NCBI RefSeq assembly: GCF_000347035.1
Contig: NZ_ANIJ01000006.1
Location: 186,001-250,000 of the forward strand
From: Leptospira sp. B5-022
GTDB taxonomy: Bacteria; Spirochaetota; Leptospiria; Leptospirales; Leptospiraceae
Direction: 5' to 3'
DNA: 64,000 nucleotides
Shown: piece after piece, positions 18,254-31,516 of the stretch
Layout of the letters: each line of letters begins with the position of its first letter
How positions within the stretch are numbered: position 1 is the first letter of the stretch
Program-made: the position numbers and the translations under genes
The notes under the pieces: generated by a model
Seen by the model: only the letters and a program-made list of their open reading frames with translations
Database searches by the model: none
Told to the model about the DNA's origin: nothing

Positions 18254-18720
18254 GCGGCCAGTAGTTTTTTGAATTCGGAAATACAAGCCTTGCAAGCTTC
18301 CGAACATGATTTACATTCATCGTGGTGATCCGCGTGTTTATCACATTGAGCGGCACATCTTTCACAGGACTCCAAACAGATAGACGCTAATTTTTTGGTA
18401 GAAGAGGAACCCAAAGAAGACAACACAACAAACGCATCGCATAACGCAACGGTCTCTTCGACCGATCTGAGGCAATCCGCCATTTCTTTATGGCCTTCAG
18501 CCAGCATATCCACACACATATTGATGCAGACTCTACCTTTTAATATACAGGCGGAGGAAGCTTCGATCGCGGAGCCGGGAACGGAAATTTTTTCGGCCTT
18601 CTTCTTTTTAGAAGTTTTTTTATCGCCGTGGTCATGTCCTAACATGGAAGAACTTGCGAGTAAGGCCATAGTTGTCGCGCCCAGACCAAGGATTTGTTTT
18701 CTAGATATTTTCTGTTCCAA
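18250..18720 (-). CDS. Cys-rich four-helix copper-storage-like protein (Csp/DUF326 type)
   Basis: A 156-residue exported protein with 13 Cys, at 58, 65, 69, 83, 94, 115, 119, 122, 126, 136, 139, 143 and 146, spaced as C-x3-C or C-x6-C on predicted helices. Family knowledge: Csp proteins bind many Cu(I) ions inside a four-helix bundle lined by Cys, and the exported Csp1 also has 13 Cys. The N-terminus has SRKQ before a hydrophobic stretch, like a Tat signal but with SRK instead of the twin Arg, and then His/Asp residues. The start is a TTG with a strong GGGAGG site five bases upstream. Copper binding is inferred. No copper pump or regulator lies next to it. Confidence 0.82.
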   Translation of the reverse strand: MEQKISRKQILGLGATTMALLASSSMLGHDHGDKKTSKKKKAEKISVPGSAIEASSACILKGRVCINMCVDMLAEGHKEMADCLRSVEETVALCDAFVVLSSLGSSSTKKLASICLESCERCAAQCDKHADHHDECKSCSEACKACISEFKKLLAA

Positions 18721-18898
18721 TGGAACCTCCCTTGGCTCTCTAAATTATCTAAGAATCCGGTTTTCGTCGCCTAAAATAGGTTGAAATCCGCAAAAAAAAC
18801 CGCTTTCTTTTCGGAACTTTTGGAATAGGTTTGGAAAATTCTTCCCGCTAAAGTTGCTCAAACTGAAATGACTCGTCGGATGAATTAAACCGGTTAAA

Positions 18899-19939
18899 AT
18901 GTTCGGACCCGCGAAAGAAAAAAGCGACTTATCTGCAGCGATCGGAGAATCGGATACAATTCTTATTCTGGACGATGCTCCCGAAAACTGCTTTTTGGTG
19001 GAGAGGATCCTTAAAAAAGCAGGATACGGAAATGTGATTTCCACTCAATCTCCTGAGACCGCATTGGAATGGTTAGGTCTGCAAGGAAACCCGGAAAACA
19101 AAAAAGAGATCTCACTTTTGCTTTTAGACATTCTTCTTCCGGGAGGAATGAACGGCTTGGACATTCTTCGCAGCTTAGGTTCTAAAGAAGAATTTTCGGA
19201 TCTACCCGTTATTATCATCACTGCGATCCACGATACCCAAACTTTAGAATCAGCATTTGAATTAGGTGCAATCGATTACGTTACGAAACCTTTTGATGCT
19301 CATGAGCTTAGAGCAAGGGTCCGTTCTACTCTGAGACTTCGGCATGAGATGCTTCAAAGAAAACAACGAGAAAGAGATCTGGAAGAGATCACGGATAAAC
19401 TTTCGGAAGCGTACCGAACTTTGCTCAGGGTTTCTAGGACGGATGGTCTTTCCGGAATTTGGAACAGAAGATTTTTTGACGAGATATTGGAAGTCGAGTG
19501 GAAAAGAGCCTGCCGTTCCGAAAAACCTATCTCGTTACTTTTACTGGATATAGATTATTTTAAAAAGTTTAACGATACCTACGGCCACCAAGCGGGTGAT
19601 GAATGTATTCGTCAGGTTGCGGGGGTCCTAAAAAATACTGCGAGGCGAGCGGGAGATTTTCCTGCTCGTTACGGCGGAGAAGAGTTTGCCGTGATCTTGC
19701 CGGAAACGGATTCTGAAAAGGCTCTTATCGTTGCTGAAAATATTCGGACTCGCGTGCAAGAATTGAAGATCCCCCATGAAGGTTCCCCAACTTCCGAGTT
19801 CGTGTCCGTAAGTATCGGGATCAGCACTCGTATGTCCGGAAAAGATAAAGAAAGTAAAAAGTTTTTAGAAGAGGCGGATAAGGCTCTCTATAAATCCAAA
19901 GAAGGCGGACGAAATAGAAGTACTGTCTATAAAGAATAA
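18899..19939 (+). CDS. Response regulator with GGDEF diguanylate cyclase domain
   Basis: Makes cyclic di-GMP when phosphorylated. It has a receiver domain (about 19-145; Asp77 in LLLLDILLP, Lys in YVTKPFDAHE), a short coiled linker (~145-180), and GGDEF (~185-345) with the active site GGEEF at 259-263. An RxxD inhibitory site (R250-D253) sits five residues before it, so product feedback is expected. The layout is that of PleD/WspR-type enzymes with one receiver. The ATG at 18899 has no strong ribosome-binding site. It is probably served by one of the neighbouring kinases. Confidence 0.92.
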   Translation: MFGPAKEKSDLSAAIGESDTILILDDAPENCFLVERILKKAGYGNVISTQSPETALEWLGLQGNPENKKEISLLLLDILLPGGMNGLDILRSLGSKEEFSDLPVIIITAIHDTQTLESAFELGAIDYVTKPFDAHELRARVRSTLRLRHEMLQRKQRERDLEEITDKLSEAYRTLLRVSRTDGLSGIWNRRFFDEILEVEWKRACRSEKPISLLLLDIDYFKKFNDTYGHQAGDECIRQVAGVLKNTARRAGDFPARYGGEEFAVILPETDSEKALIVAENIRTRVQELKIPHEGSPTSEFVSVSIGISTRMSGKDKESKKFLEEADKALYKSKEGGRNRSTVYKE

Positions 19940-20031
19940 ACCCTTGGGTTTAGGCCGGATTGGGGTCTTATTTCCTCTTTTTTTCCCGAATTGTAATGAA
20001 TCTCCTGCATTTTTTTTCCAAAATTGGAAAT

Positions 20032-20059
20032 TTGTTTGCATCGCACTAAGTCTTATAAC
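20032..20059 (+). promoter_or_regulatory. Candidate sigma-70-type promoter
   Basis: TTGTTT, a 16-base spacer and TATAAC lie 26 bases before the ATG of the small gene at 20086. The -10 matches the consensus in five of six positions; the -35 is weaker. Confidence 0.35.
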
Positions 20060-20085
20060 TTACTAAACGATATATAGAGATAGAA

Positions 20086-20457
20086 ATGGTTATATTGGAT
20101 AAAATAGTACAGGAATTCAAAAACAGGTTTTTTGAAACCGTGAAGGTTCCGGTGCAGGTGCATTCTTCTTCCGGGGACTTCCAAGCAACTTGGGAGGGCA
20201 TCGAAGGCACGGCGCTTAGCTTTACCTTAGATCGTTTTCATCCCGATCCTGAGGGTAGCAACGCTGTAATCGAGATCCGCGTTCCGTTTTGGAAGGAACC
20301 CTTATTGTTTTCTGGAAAACTTTTGGATAAGAGAGTTGTGAAATCTAAATCTTCCGAAAGGATCACGGATACTGTTTTGGTATTCGAATCGGAACTTTCA
20401 GAATTTTTAAAGAAAAATCTTCCAAAGATAGATCTAACTCTTCCTAAAAAAAAGTGA
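20086..20457 (+). CDS. Small protein of unknown function
   Basis: A 123-residue soluble protein that I do not recognise. It begins with an amphipathic helix (ILDKIVQEFKNRFFETVK) and continues as an alternating beta pattern ending in a Lys-rich tail. Its size and beta content recall PilZ-like folds, and it follows a diguanylate cyclase. The RxxxR and D-x-S-x-x-G motifs needed for c-di-GMP binding are absent, so that is only a suggestion. Its last codons form one arm of a hairpin shared with the convergent exonuclease gene. Confidence 0.72.
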   Translation: MVILDKIVQEFKNRFFETVKVPVQVHSSSGDFQATWEGIEGTALSFTLDRFHPDPEGSNAVIEIRVPFWKEPLLFSGKLLDKRVVKSKSSERITDTVLVFESELSEFLKKNLPKIDLTLPKKK

Positions 20458-20475
20458 TCCTTATTTTTTAGGAAG
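20440..20475. terminator. Bidirectional terminator inside the ends of two convergent genes
   Basis: A perfect 12-bp inverted repeat (CTTCCTAAAAAA / TTTTTTAGGAAG) with a 12-nt loop. It contains both stop codons, and each arm encodes the C-terminus (LPKKK and LPKK) of one gene. T-rich runs occur in both directions. Confidence 0.65.
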
Positions 20476-21234
20476 ATCCACTTCTAAGATCATCGCTGCA
20501 TGATCGGAAAGGATCGGATCTTTTTTGACTGTAAGGTTTTTCAGTTTGGATTTGAGTTCCGGAGTCACGAAAAAGTAATCGATTCTCCATCCTTTGTTAT
20601 TCCCTCTTGCTCCCGCTCGAAATGTCCACCAAGTGTATTCCTGCTTACTCGGATATAATTCCCTAAAACTGTCCACCCAACCCGTGGAAAGAAATTTAGT
20701 CACCCAGGCCCTTTCTTCCGGAAGAAAGCCGCTATTTTTTGCATTTCCTTTCGGATCGTGTATATCCATTTCGGTATGAGCGATATTCACATCCCCGCAA
20801 AGGATCAGGTTAGAATGTTTCTTTTTTAACTTTGCGGAAATTTTTAGGAATTCATCCAAGAATCTCATCTTCGCAGCTTGTCTCACATCACCCGTGGTTC
20901 CGGATGGAAAGTAAACGGTCCAGATGGCGTAGGAATCGAATTCCGCTAGGACACTTCTTCCTTCTTTATCAAATTCATCGAGGCCTAGTCCATACGTTAC
21001 TTTTTTAGGTTCCTGTTTCGTCCAAAGGGAAACTCCGGAATATCCCTTCTTTTCCGCAGAATGGAAGTATGCCTTGTATCCCAGTTTTTCCCAAATTTCA
21101 GAACTGAGTTGGTCCGGTTGTGCTTTTGTTTCTTGGAAGCAGACAAAATCTGGTTTTTCGGTGGTGATGACATCCCCAAGGCCTTTGCCCCAGGCGGATC
21201 GGATTCCATTGCAGTTCAGACAGAAAACTTTCAT
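20461..21234 (-). CDS. xthA: Exodeoxyribonuclease III (AP endonuclease)
   Basis: DNA repair enzyme of the exonuclease-endonuclease-phosphatase fold that cuts at abasic sites and trims 3' ends. The catalytic motifs are LNCNGIRSA at the start, FQETKAQ (metal-binding Glu), [18 protein letters not shown] (Asp-x-Asn), WRIDYFF and a final LSDHAAM (Asp-His). The length, 257 residues, is normal. It starts at the ATG at 21234 ([10 protein letters not shown]), diverging from hisD. Confidence 0.93.
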   Translation of the reverse strand: MKVFCLNCNGIRSAWGKGLGDVITTEKPDFVCFQETKAQPDQLSSEIWEKLGYKAYFHSAEKKGYSGVSLWTKQEPKKVTYGLGLDEFDKEGRSVLAEFDSYAIWTVYFPSGTTGDVRQAAKMRFLDEFLKISAKLKKKHSNLILCGDVNIAHTEMDIHDPKGNAKNSGFLPEERAWVTKFLSTGWVDSFRELYPSKQEYTWWTFRAGARGNNKGWRIDYFFVTPELKSKLKNLTVKKDPILSDHAAMILEVDLPKK

Positions 21235-21298
21235 ATATGTTCAGGAGTTCCCAGGATTTTCGGGATGCTAAGTCCGGGCAAAGAAAAAAAATGTCCGT

Positions 21299-22591
21299 AT
21301 GAGCATTCGTATCAGGGAAGTAGGGTTGGATTTTTCCTTAGAACCCATTCTCCAGAGAGCAAAGCAGGACTTAAACGATACTTTGGCCCTGGTACGTCCC
21401 ATTTTGGATCAGGTGAGAGTGGGCGGGGATAAGGCAGTCTATGAGCTCACCCAAAAATTCGACGGGTTAAAACCTGAAAAATTGGTATATCCTGTTTCAG
21501 AATGGAAAGGAAAAGCGGACCCGGAGTTGGTTTCCGCATTGGAAAAAGCTAAGGAGAATATTGAAACATTCCATAAGGCCCAAATACCTGCCGACCTGGA
21601 TGTGAATGTCTCCGGAAATACATTAGGAATTCGTTATACTCCAATCGAGTCGGTGACCGTATACGCTCCCGGTGGAAAAGCATTATATCCTTCCACCATT
21701 CTGATGGGAGTCATCCCTGCAAAGATCGCCGGTGTAAAACATATTCAGATCGTCACACCTCCCCAAAAAGAAGGGATTCCGGACGGATTGTATGCTGCCG
21801 CTAAAATTGCCGGGGCCGATGCGATCGTAACCGTAGGCGGCGCCCAAGGAATTGCAGCCGCCTCGTACGGGACCGAAACCATTCCTCGTTCCGAATTTGT
21901 GATTGGGCCTGGCAACAAATATGTGACCGCTGCTAAAGTTCTGTTGAGCGGACAAGGTGTGATTGGGATCGATAGTCCTGCAGGTCCGAGTGAAGTTCTT
22001 GTGATCGCGGATATTTTCGCAAATCCGAATTGGGTAGCGGCAGATCTACTATCCCAAGCAGAACATGGAGAAGATTCGGCGGCTATACTATGTACCGATT
22101 CCATGGAATTTGCCAAAAAAGTTTCGGAAGAAATCGATAAGGCATTAAAAGAAAGACCGAAAAGGGAATCTATCAAAAGAGCCTCTATAGAGAACGAAAG
22201 TTGGATATTAGTTTTTTCGAATTTAGAGGAATGTGTAAACTTCTCCAATTTATATGCTCCGGAACATTTGGAGATCCAAACCAGAAATTATCGGGAATTA
22301 TTCAAAAAGGTCAAACATGCCGGTTCCGTCTTCTTGGGCCCTTATTCTCCTGTGGCTATGGGGGATTATATCAGCGGCACAAATCATATCCTTCCGACGG
22401 CAGGGGGGAGTAGGATCTTTTCTTCCTTAGGAGTTCTTACGTTTTTAAAAAGAGTGACCTATCAGGAAGTGACTAGGGACTCTTTGGAAAGTTTATATCC
22501 GTATGTAAAAGCCCTCTCCGAATTCGAAGGTTTGGATGAGGAACATGGAAATTCAGTGAAGGTAAGACTTTCTCAAAACGGCAAACCATGA
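21299..22591 (+). CDS. hisD: Histidinol dehydrogenase
   Basis: Last two oxidations of histidine synthesis, histidinol to histidine, using NAD and zinc. The 430 residues include VYAPGGKALYPSTILMG, the conserved GPGNKYVTAAK, AGPSEVLV, and the catalytic/metal region LLSQAEHGEDS with the later YAPEHLEI. It opens a long run of plus-strand genes reaching 35468, which also contains hisF, so histidine genes here are scattered rather than in one his operon. Its stop overlaps the panC start (ATGA). Confidence 0.95.
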   Translation: MSIRIREVGLDFSLEPILQRAKQDLNDTLALVRPILDQVRVGGDKAVYELTQKFDGLKPEKLVYPVSEWKGKADPELVSALEKAKENIETFHKAQIPADLDVNVSGNTLGIRYTPIESVTVYAPGGKALYPSTILMGVIPAKIAGVKHIQIVTPPQKEGIPDGLYAAAKIAGADAIVTVGGAQGIAAASYGTETIPRSEFVIGPGNKYVTAAKVLLSGQGVIGIDSPAGPSEVLVIADIFANPNWVAADLLSQAEHGEDSAAILCTDSMEFAKKVSEEIDKALKERPKRESIKRASIENESWILVFSNLEECVNFSNLYAPEHLEIQTRNYRELFKKVKHAGSVFLGPYSPVAMGDYISGTNHILPTAGGSRIFSSLGVLTFLKRVTYQEVTRDSLESLYPYVKALSEFEGLDEEHGNSVKVRLSQNGKP

Positions 22592-23439
22592 TCGTATCCA
22601 AAGATCCAAACGAGGTCAGAGACCAAATACTCTCCTGGAAGTCCGAAAAACTTTCCGTGGGTTATGCTCCTACCATGGGTTTTTTACATGAGGGGCATGC
22701 AAATCTATTCGTCCGCTCTTCCGGCGAAAATTCCAAAACAGTCGTTTCTATTTTTGTAAATCCCGCACAATTTAACGATCCGGAAGATTATGTAAAATAT
22801 CCGGTCAATACCGAAGGTGATTTAGAAATTTGTAAATCATCCGGAGTCGATCTTGTTTATTTGCCGGACAAGGATACCATGTATCCGGGCGGAATTCCGA
22901 AAGTCGAATTACGCATTCCTCATTTGATGAAAAATCTGGATGCGACAACTCGACCCGGTCATTTTGAAGGTGTACTTCTGGTACTTTCCCGTTTATTCCA
23001 TACAATTCCTGCGGATCGTTCTTATTTCGGTAAGAAGGACTACCAGCAATATTTGATCGTAAAAGATTTTGTAAAAGCCCTCGGTTTTCCAATGGAGATT
23101 ATTGGAGTGGATACGGTTCGCTCTGCGGAAGGTTTGGCATTAAGTTCTAGAAATGCACGTTTGATCGATTCGGAAAAAGAAGAAGCGTTATTACTCATCC
23201 GCGCATTACGTTTGGGAGAGAGCCTGATCAAACAGGGAGAAAAAGATCCTTCCGAAGTTCTGACTGTTATGAGGGATGTTCTGGATTCTTCTTCTAAAAT
23301 ACAAACGGATTATTTGGAAGTTTTGGACGCAAATACATTAGAAGAACTTCCTATTCTAAAAGGGGAAGTGCTTCTTGCCGTTGCCGCCTTTTTGGGTCAG
23401 GTTAGATTGATCGATAATCTTACCGTTAAGGTATCTTAA
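22588..23439 (+). CDS. panC: Pantothenate synthetase
   Basis: Joins pantoate and beta-alanine with ATP to give pantothenate for coenzyme A. It has the nucleotide-binding signature APTMGFLHEGHANL (HEGH in place of the usual H-x-G-H), FVNPAQFNDPEDYVKYP, GKKDYQQYLIV and ALSSRNARL. Its 283 residues are the family's usual length. It is coupled to hisD by a four-base overlap, and seven bases separate it from mfd. Confidence 0.95.
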   Translation: MIVSKDPNEVRDQILSWKSEKLSVGYAPTMGFLHEGHANLFVRSSGENSKTVVSIFVNPAQFNDPEDYVKYPVNTEGDLEICKSSGVDLVYLPDKDTMYPGGIPKVELRIPHLMKNLDATTRPGHFEGVLLVLSRLFHTIPADRSYFGKKDYQQYLIVKDFVKALGFPMEIIGVDTVRSAEGLALSSRNARLIDSEKEEALLLIRALRLGESLIKQGEKDPSEVLTVMRDVLDSSSKIQTDYLEVLDANTLEELPILKGEVLLAVAAFLGQVRLIDNLTVKVS

Positions 23440-23445
23440 TAGAAT

Positions 23446-26883
<3,438 letters not shown>

Positions 26884-26933
26884 TGGACGCCAGGCCCGGT
26901 TCTCCTATTTTTTGCGTAGGAATTCCAACACAG

Positions 26934-27674
26934 ATGAAACGGCTATATTTCTCCCTCACTTTACTCTTATCTTTTTTCTCTTTCGCATATTGCGGGGACG
27001 GGACTCCTGTCATCGAGTCCATCGACGGTAATAAGATCACTACTGCAGGTTTTGAAAGCGCTTTTGACACGGCTTTGGATACTTTAAGCCGCACTCAAAA
27101 TATCGAAAAAAAGAACGTAATCAAATTTTTGACCGAAGAAGAAAGTAAAGTTCCACAAAGCTTTCTGCAGCTTAGGAACGAGTTCAGAAAAAGAAAGTTT
27201 TTCGATCGTTATCACGAGATGATGGTAGTAAAAGCCGCCGCAGACAAAAGTGGTTTCAGCAAAAGATCCGATATTAAAGAAATCTTAAAGTTCCAAGAGA
27301 TGCAGTTGATCTACGGAATGTATATAGCCGAGCAGATCGAGTCCAGAATTAAGATCACCGAGCAGGAATTGAACGAAGGTTGCCAAGAACTTCGTGCTAA
27401 ATACAAACAAGCAGAGTCCTTAACTTTGGAACAATGTTACGATGCTGCAAGAGCTCAGATCAAGGGAAGAAAATCCGAAGAAGTTTACAAGTCCGTTCTG
27501 GATAGAATTAAGGAAACTGTCGCGATCAAACATAACGATAAGTTCGATCTGGAAAAATACCTGGATAAAGAGTTCAGCTTTCCTGAACTGAACAAGGAAG
27601 AAGGTTCTAAAGCTGAGGAGACCAAGGCACCGGAGGCTAGTGCTCCTACACCGGCGCCGGAATCTACTAAGTAA
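26934..27674 (+). CDS. Lipoprotein with SurA/PpiC N-domain-like region
   Basis: A 246-residue predicted lipoprotein. I chose the ATG at 26934 over the one at 26883, which overlaps the mfd stop, because it gives Lys-Arg, a hydrophobic core and a lipobox SFAYC. The start [19 protein letters not shown] followed by helices resembles the N-terminal chaperone region of SurA/trigger-factor-like proteins; no PpiC domain follows. The tail is Glu/Ala/Pro-rich and probably disordered. Its place between mfd and envelope genes (uppP, lptD) hints at periplasmic chaperone work for outer-membrane assembly. That is inference. Confidence 0.75.
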   Translation: MKRLYFSLTLLLSFFSFAYCGDGTPVIESIDGNKITTAGFESAFDTALDTLSRTQNIEKKNVIKFLTEEESKVPQSFLQLRNEFRKRKFFDRYHEMMVVKAAADKSGFSKRSDIKEILKFQEMQLIYGMYIAEQIESRIKITEQELNEGCQELRAKYKQAESLTLEQCYDAARAQIKGRKSEEVYKSVLDRIKETVAIKHNDKFDLEKYLDKEFSFPELNKEEGSKAEETKAPEASAPTPAPESTK

Positions 27675-27694
27675 AAAAGAATTTTTTCAACGAT

Positions 27695-28540
27695 TTGAAT
27701 TCATATCTAAACGCAATCTTCCGTAGCGTAATTGAAGCGATTACGGAATTTTTACCGGTGTCCTCCACAGGGCACCTTTTCTTATTCTCGAACTTCTATC
27801 CTTTTTCGGAGGGAGCGGATTTCGACGACTTATTCGATATATTCATCCAGAGTGGTGCTATCCTTTCGGTTCTTGTTATATACCGTGTGAAGTTTTTAGA
27901 ACAGGGAAGATTGGCAGTACGTTACCTTCTCCGCAAAGAAGATAACAAGGAAGGATTCCTTTTTTTAACCAAAGTTACGATCGGATTTTTACCGATTATG
28001 GCTGCGGGATTCTTGTTCAGAGGGTTTTTGGATAAGATCAAGGGTAGAGAAGACATCTTGGCGATTTTAGGATGGGCTTGGTTTATAGGAGGAATCCTGA
28101 TCTTAGCCTCAGAGTTTTGGTTCAAAAAAAGAGAAAAGATAAAAACAAGCGAGCCTATCGGGATACAGGACGCAGTAGTGATCGGTATCTTCCAATGTTT
28201 AGCTTTGATCCCGGGTGTTTCTAGATCCGGAGCGACTATCGTTACCGCCAGATTTTTAGGAAAGGATACCAGAAGTTCCGCGGAGTTTTCCTTCTTCGTA
28301 GCGGTTCCGGTTTTGTTCTTAGCGGGTGCCTATAAATTATTCAAACATAGGGCGGTGTTAAATTGGGAGAATCTACCGATCCTAAGCTTGGGTTTTGTTC
28401 TTTCCTTCCTACTTTGTTTTTTAGTGATCAAATGGTTTTTAAGATATTTGCGGACTCATTCCTTTAACGGGTTCGGCTGGTATCGGATACTTCTTGGGAT
28501 CTCAGTGCTTACCTTCTATAAAATAGTGATGCAGGGCTGA
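27695..28540 (+). CDS. uppP: Undecaprenyl-diphosphatase
   Basis: Membrane enzyme that recycles the undecaprenyl carrier lipid for cell wall and polysaccharide synthesis; its loss causes bacitracin sensitivity. It has about eight membrane segments and the two family motifs: [14 protein letters not shown] at the start and [17 protein letters not shown] near residue 170. The start is a TTG (27695); no ATG fits, and the N-terminus then matches family length (281 residues). It lies 20 bases after the lipoprotein gene and shortly before lptD, in an envelope-related stretch. Confidence 0.93.
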   Translation: MNSYLNAIFRSVIEAITEFLPVSSTGHLFLFSNFYPFSEGADFDDLFDIFIQSGAILSVLVIYRVKFLEQGRLAVRYLLRKEDNKEGFLFLTKVTIGFLPIMAAGFLFRGFLDKIKGREDILAILGWAWFIGGILILASEFWFKKREKIKTSEPIGIQDAVVIGIFQCLALIPGVSRSGATIVTARFLGKDTRSSAEFSFFVAVPVLFLAGAYKLFKHRAVLNWENLPILSLGFVLSFLLCFLVIKWFLRYLRTHSFNGFGWYRILLGISVLTFYKIVMQG

Positions 28541-28569
28541 CCCAACACGATAGTGTGGCTTAGATCGGA

Positions 28570-31515
28570 ATGCGCCCCTGGATCCGAAATTGTCTAATTT
28601 TACTTTTTTTGCCTAACCTAATATGGGGGCAACCGGTCGACCTAGGGCCTAGGGGGCAGGCGGGTGATACGAACTCGGAAGACGATACCCAAAGATCAGT
28701 CGTTAAGACTAGAAACCGCCTTTTAAATAGATCCATCGAAGTCCTAAGTGAAAGGGAAGTTGACGAGCAGTTGGAAAACCTAGGTCTTTCCAGGGAAGGT
28801 TCCATCTATACCAGACGTAAAAGATTAAAAGCCGCTTTAGGGGAAAAGGAAGACAATAAGCCCGATTTTTCCGCGTTAGCCGGAACTGCTAAAAAAGATC
28901 TACCTATGGTAATCGAGAACGCCGCAGAAGGCGAACTTATGCGAGTGGATCAGACCAAGGGCGGGGTTTTGGTCTTACGAGGTCGGGTTCGTATTAAATT
29001 GAAGAGCGGAAGTTTGGAAGCGGAGACAATTTCCGTGGATTCGGACCGCCAAGAGGTCTATGCGGAAGGCGGGATCAAATACGAGGATGGAAGGGCAAAG
29101 ATCACCGGAGATAAATTCATTTATGACTATAGATTGGATAAGGGTGTGGTCTATAATACCAAAGGAACGGTTGCTCCCGCCTACTTTTTCGGGGAGAAGG
29201 TAAAAAAATTAGATGATAAACGTTACATGTTGGAAATGGGATACTTCACATCATGTAACGCGGAGAAGCCTCATTATTCTTTTAAAGTGGATAAGGTGGT
29301 GCTATACCAGGATCGGACGGTTATAGGAACTAACGTTAAATTCCAAGTCGGAGGTACTACGGTATTCTGGCTTCCATTCTTCTATAATAATAATTTAGGC
29401 AACGGTTGGACTACTCAAGCGGGTAAAAATAATACCCAAGGATTATTCATTCAGAACTCTTTACAATGGTCTACGATCCCAACTTGGTCCTGGACTCCTA
29501 TGGGATATAAATTCCGAGCGGACTTTTATGAAAAAACGGGGCAAGCCTTTCAAATGGAGATGTGGAAGCAAAGCACACATCTCAACTATTTAATAGATAT
29601 CGGTTATGCAAACCATAAAGCTTACCAGATCACTTCCGGTTTCGAGGATAGATTTGCCAATTACGGTCTCGGCACAAGCGCAGTCACAAACCAGGTGGAT
29701 AAGGGGAATTATTGGGGAACCAATATCCCGAATATAGGAGAAGATAAAGATCCATGGTGGAAGGGTAGAATATTCTTAAATTCTAAAATGAATAACACGG
29801 AGAAGGACGTTACTAGAAACTTATCCGTTCAATATGAGAATTTTACGAACCGTTTATTCGAATACGAATACGGAAATAGATACCAGCCAAGCAATAGTTT
29901 GCAGTCATTGTATACTTTTCGAGACGTTCGTTACGGTTATATTCGCAATAATTTGGAATGGAAATTGGACTATACCGAGAATAGGGGAGATCTTTCGGTA
30001 AATATCAATATGAAGAGAAATATGCTCTTCTATAACCTTTCTCCTTTGAACAAATCCGGCTATTTTCCTACGGTGGACGTTCTTCCATCCGTTACGATCA
30101 AGAATAGTTCCGAGATTACAAGGCTTCCTTATTTTGAGACTCCCGTGTATTGGGATGTGTATTTAACGAATACATTGATGAGATTTTACGGAGTTCCGAC
30201 GCAGGAAAAATTGAAGATTCCTACTTCCGATGGAAATTACGAAAATCCGAACGGAGATTATAGGGAAAATCTTCTCAGGACCCAGAACTATTTACAGGGG
30301 GAAACCGGTTTTAGGACTTCTATGAACTTTGGAAGTTATGTGTCCTTGGCCCCGAGTGTTTATTATGGAGCTAAAAAACAATCCGCTCAGTTGCCGGCGG
30401 GAAATACCGATACCGTTTCCACGAATTTTACTTCCTTGGAAAGAAGTTTAGCCAGGGACAGTTACCAATATTTCAGGACAAATACCAATCTAAGAATCGG
30501 TGCTCCGATCCTATTCTTTAATACTACGTATCGTAAGTTAGAAGCGGAGAAGCCGGACTTACAAGATCCAATTCTCATGAAAAACCGACAACATGAGATG
30601 GAATTTTCTTTAGAAAGTTATGCTTTGGAAAATTTTGAAATCTCTCTAAGGACGATAAGAGACCTTCGGACATTTTCGGACGAATACCAACCTCAGCCTA
30701 CAAGTCAGGAAAGGTGGTATTATACCGTTTTTCGTTTTGCAGGATACATCGATTTCTTGGAAGGATTCAGCAAAAGAAAGAGAACTCTTTTGGAAAGAAA
30801 AAGAAGTTTTTACACCGGCTTGTTCTTTAATAACGATTTTGTGTATCATACTCCTTTGCATCGTCCTTTGTCCAATAATTTCACTCTTTCTTATAAGATG
30901 GGGGGATTTCGCCTTCCTTTCCTAAGATATATCCGTGAATTGGAAGTAGGTGGGACATGGTACCATATCTATTACGCTTCTATGATGGATAATTATAGGA
31001 TCTATGCCAAGGCAAGTATAGATATTACTAGAGAATTCGGGTTTGAGGCGGAGATAGATTCTAGAGTCACGGAACCTTGGAGATATACAAATCAAACCGA
31101 TAATTATTATTATCAACGATATATTTTGAATACGGACCCTACTTCGCCGTTCACTTCTATGAATATGAATCCTACAAATTTAGGTCAGGATATTATCAAC
31201 GGTTCCGGAATAAACGGTACCCAAGCGAGACAAACAACCGCTATGAACGTCAATCGTGCGATGGCAGTCTTAAAATACAATCTGCATACAATGAATTTTA
31301 GATTGGGTCTAAGTAGTGATCTAAGGTCCGTGCCTGGCGGTACAACCGGAGCGAGTCAGGTGACTTTCTATGATCAATCCATATTTTTTTCCATATCTTT
31401 AACGGATTTCAGTTTGGGTCAGGAAGATTCTTCCCAGCTTTCCAGAATACGTCTATTCAGGTTTAGAAAACGTCCGTTTAGGGCAGGTTATACGGAAGGA
31501 GTCGATTCGGAATAG
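28570..31515 (+). CDS. lptD: LPS-assembly protein LptD (OstA family)
   Basis: Outer-membrane barrel that inserts lipopolysaccharide into the outer leaflet. The 981 residues have a signal peptide (about 1-20), an OstA jellyroll (about 115-260; [20 protein letters not shown], then [12 protein letters not shown] and [13 protein letters not shown]) with the [14 protein letters not shown] motif typical of LptD, and a long C-terminal beta-barrel rich in Tyr, Asn and Phe. It is longer than the ~780-residue E. coli protein, with an extra ~95-residue stretch before the OstA part. No partner lptE is adjacent. Confidence 0.9.
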   Translation: MRPWIRNCLILLFLPNLIWGQPVDLGPRGQAGDTNSEDDTQRSVVKTRNRLLNRSIEVLSEREVDEQLENLGLSREGSIYTRRKRLKAALGEKEDNKPDFSALAGTAKKDLPMVIENAAEGELMRVDQTKGGVLVLRGRVRIKLKSGSLEAETISVDSDRQEVYAEGGIKYEDGRAKITGDKFIYDYRLDKGVVYNTKGTVAPAYFFGEKVKKLDDKRYMLEMGYFTSCNAEKPHYSFKVDKVVLYQDRTVIGTNVKFQVGGTTVFWLPFFYNNNLGNGWTTQAGKNNTQGLFIQNSLQWSTIPTWSWTPMGYKFRADFYEKTGQAFQMEMWKQSTHLNYLIDIGYANHKAYQITSGFEDRFANYGLGTSAVTNQVDKGNYWGTNIPNIGEDKDPWWKGRIFLNSKMNNTEKDVTRNLSVQYENFTNRLFEYEYGNRYQPSNSLQSLYTFRDVRYGYIRNNLEWKLDYTENRGDLSVNINMKRNMLFYNLSPLNKSGYFPTVDVLPSVTIKNSSEITRLPYFETPVYWDVYLTNTLMRFYGVPTQEKLKIPTSDGNYENPNGDYRENLLRTQNYLQGETGFRTSMNFGSYVSLAPSVYYGAKKQSAQLPAGNTDTVSTNFTSLERSLARDSYQYFRTNTNLRIGAPILFFNTTYRKLEAEKPDLQDPILMKNRQHEMEFSLESYALENFEISLRTIRDLRTFSDEYQPQPTSQERWYYTVFRFAGYIDFLEGFSKRKRTLLERKRSFYTGLFFNNDFVYHTPLHRPLSNNFTLSYKMGGFRLPFLRYIRELEVGGTWYHIYYASMMDNYRIYAKASIDITREFGFEAEIDSRVTEPWRYTNQTDNYYYQRYILNTDPTSPFTSMNMNPTNLGQDIINGSGINGTQARQTTAMNVNRAMAVLKYNLHTMNFRLGLSSDLRSVPGGTTGASQVTFYDQSIFFSISLTDFSLGQEDSSQLSRIRLFRFRKRPFRAGYTEGVDSE

Positions 31516-31516
31516 T

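Noticed and set aside
20086..20457. Canonical PilZ c-di-GMP receptor
   Set aside because: The RxxxR and D-x-S-x-x-G motifs are absent, so only a vague beta-rich fold remains.
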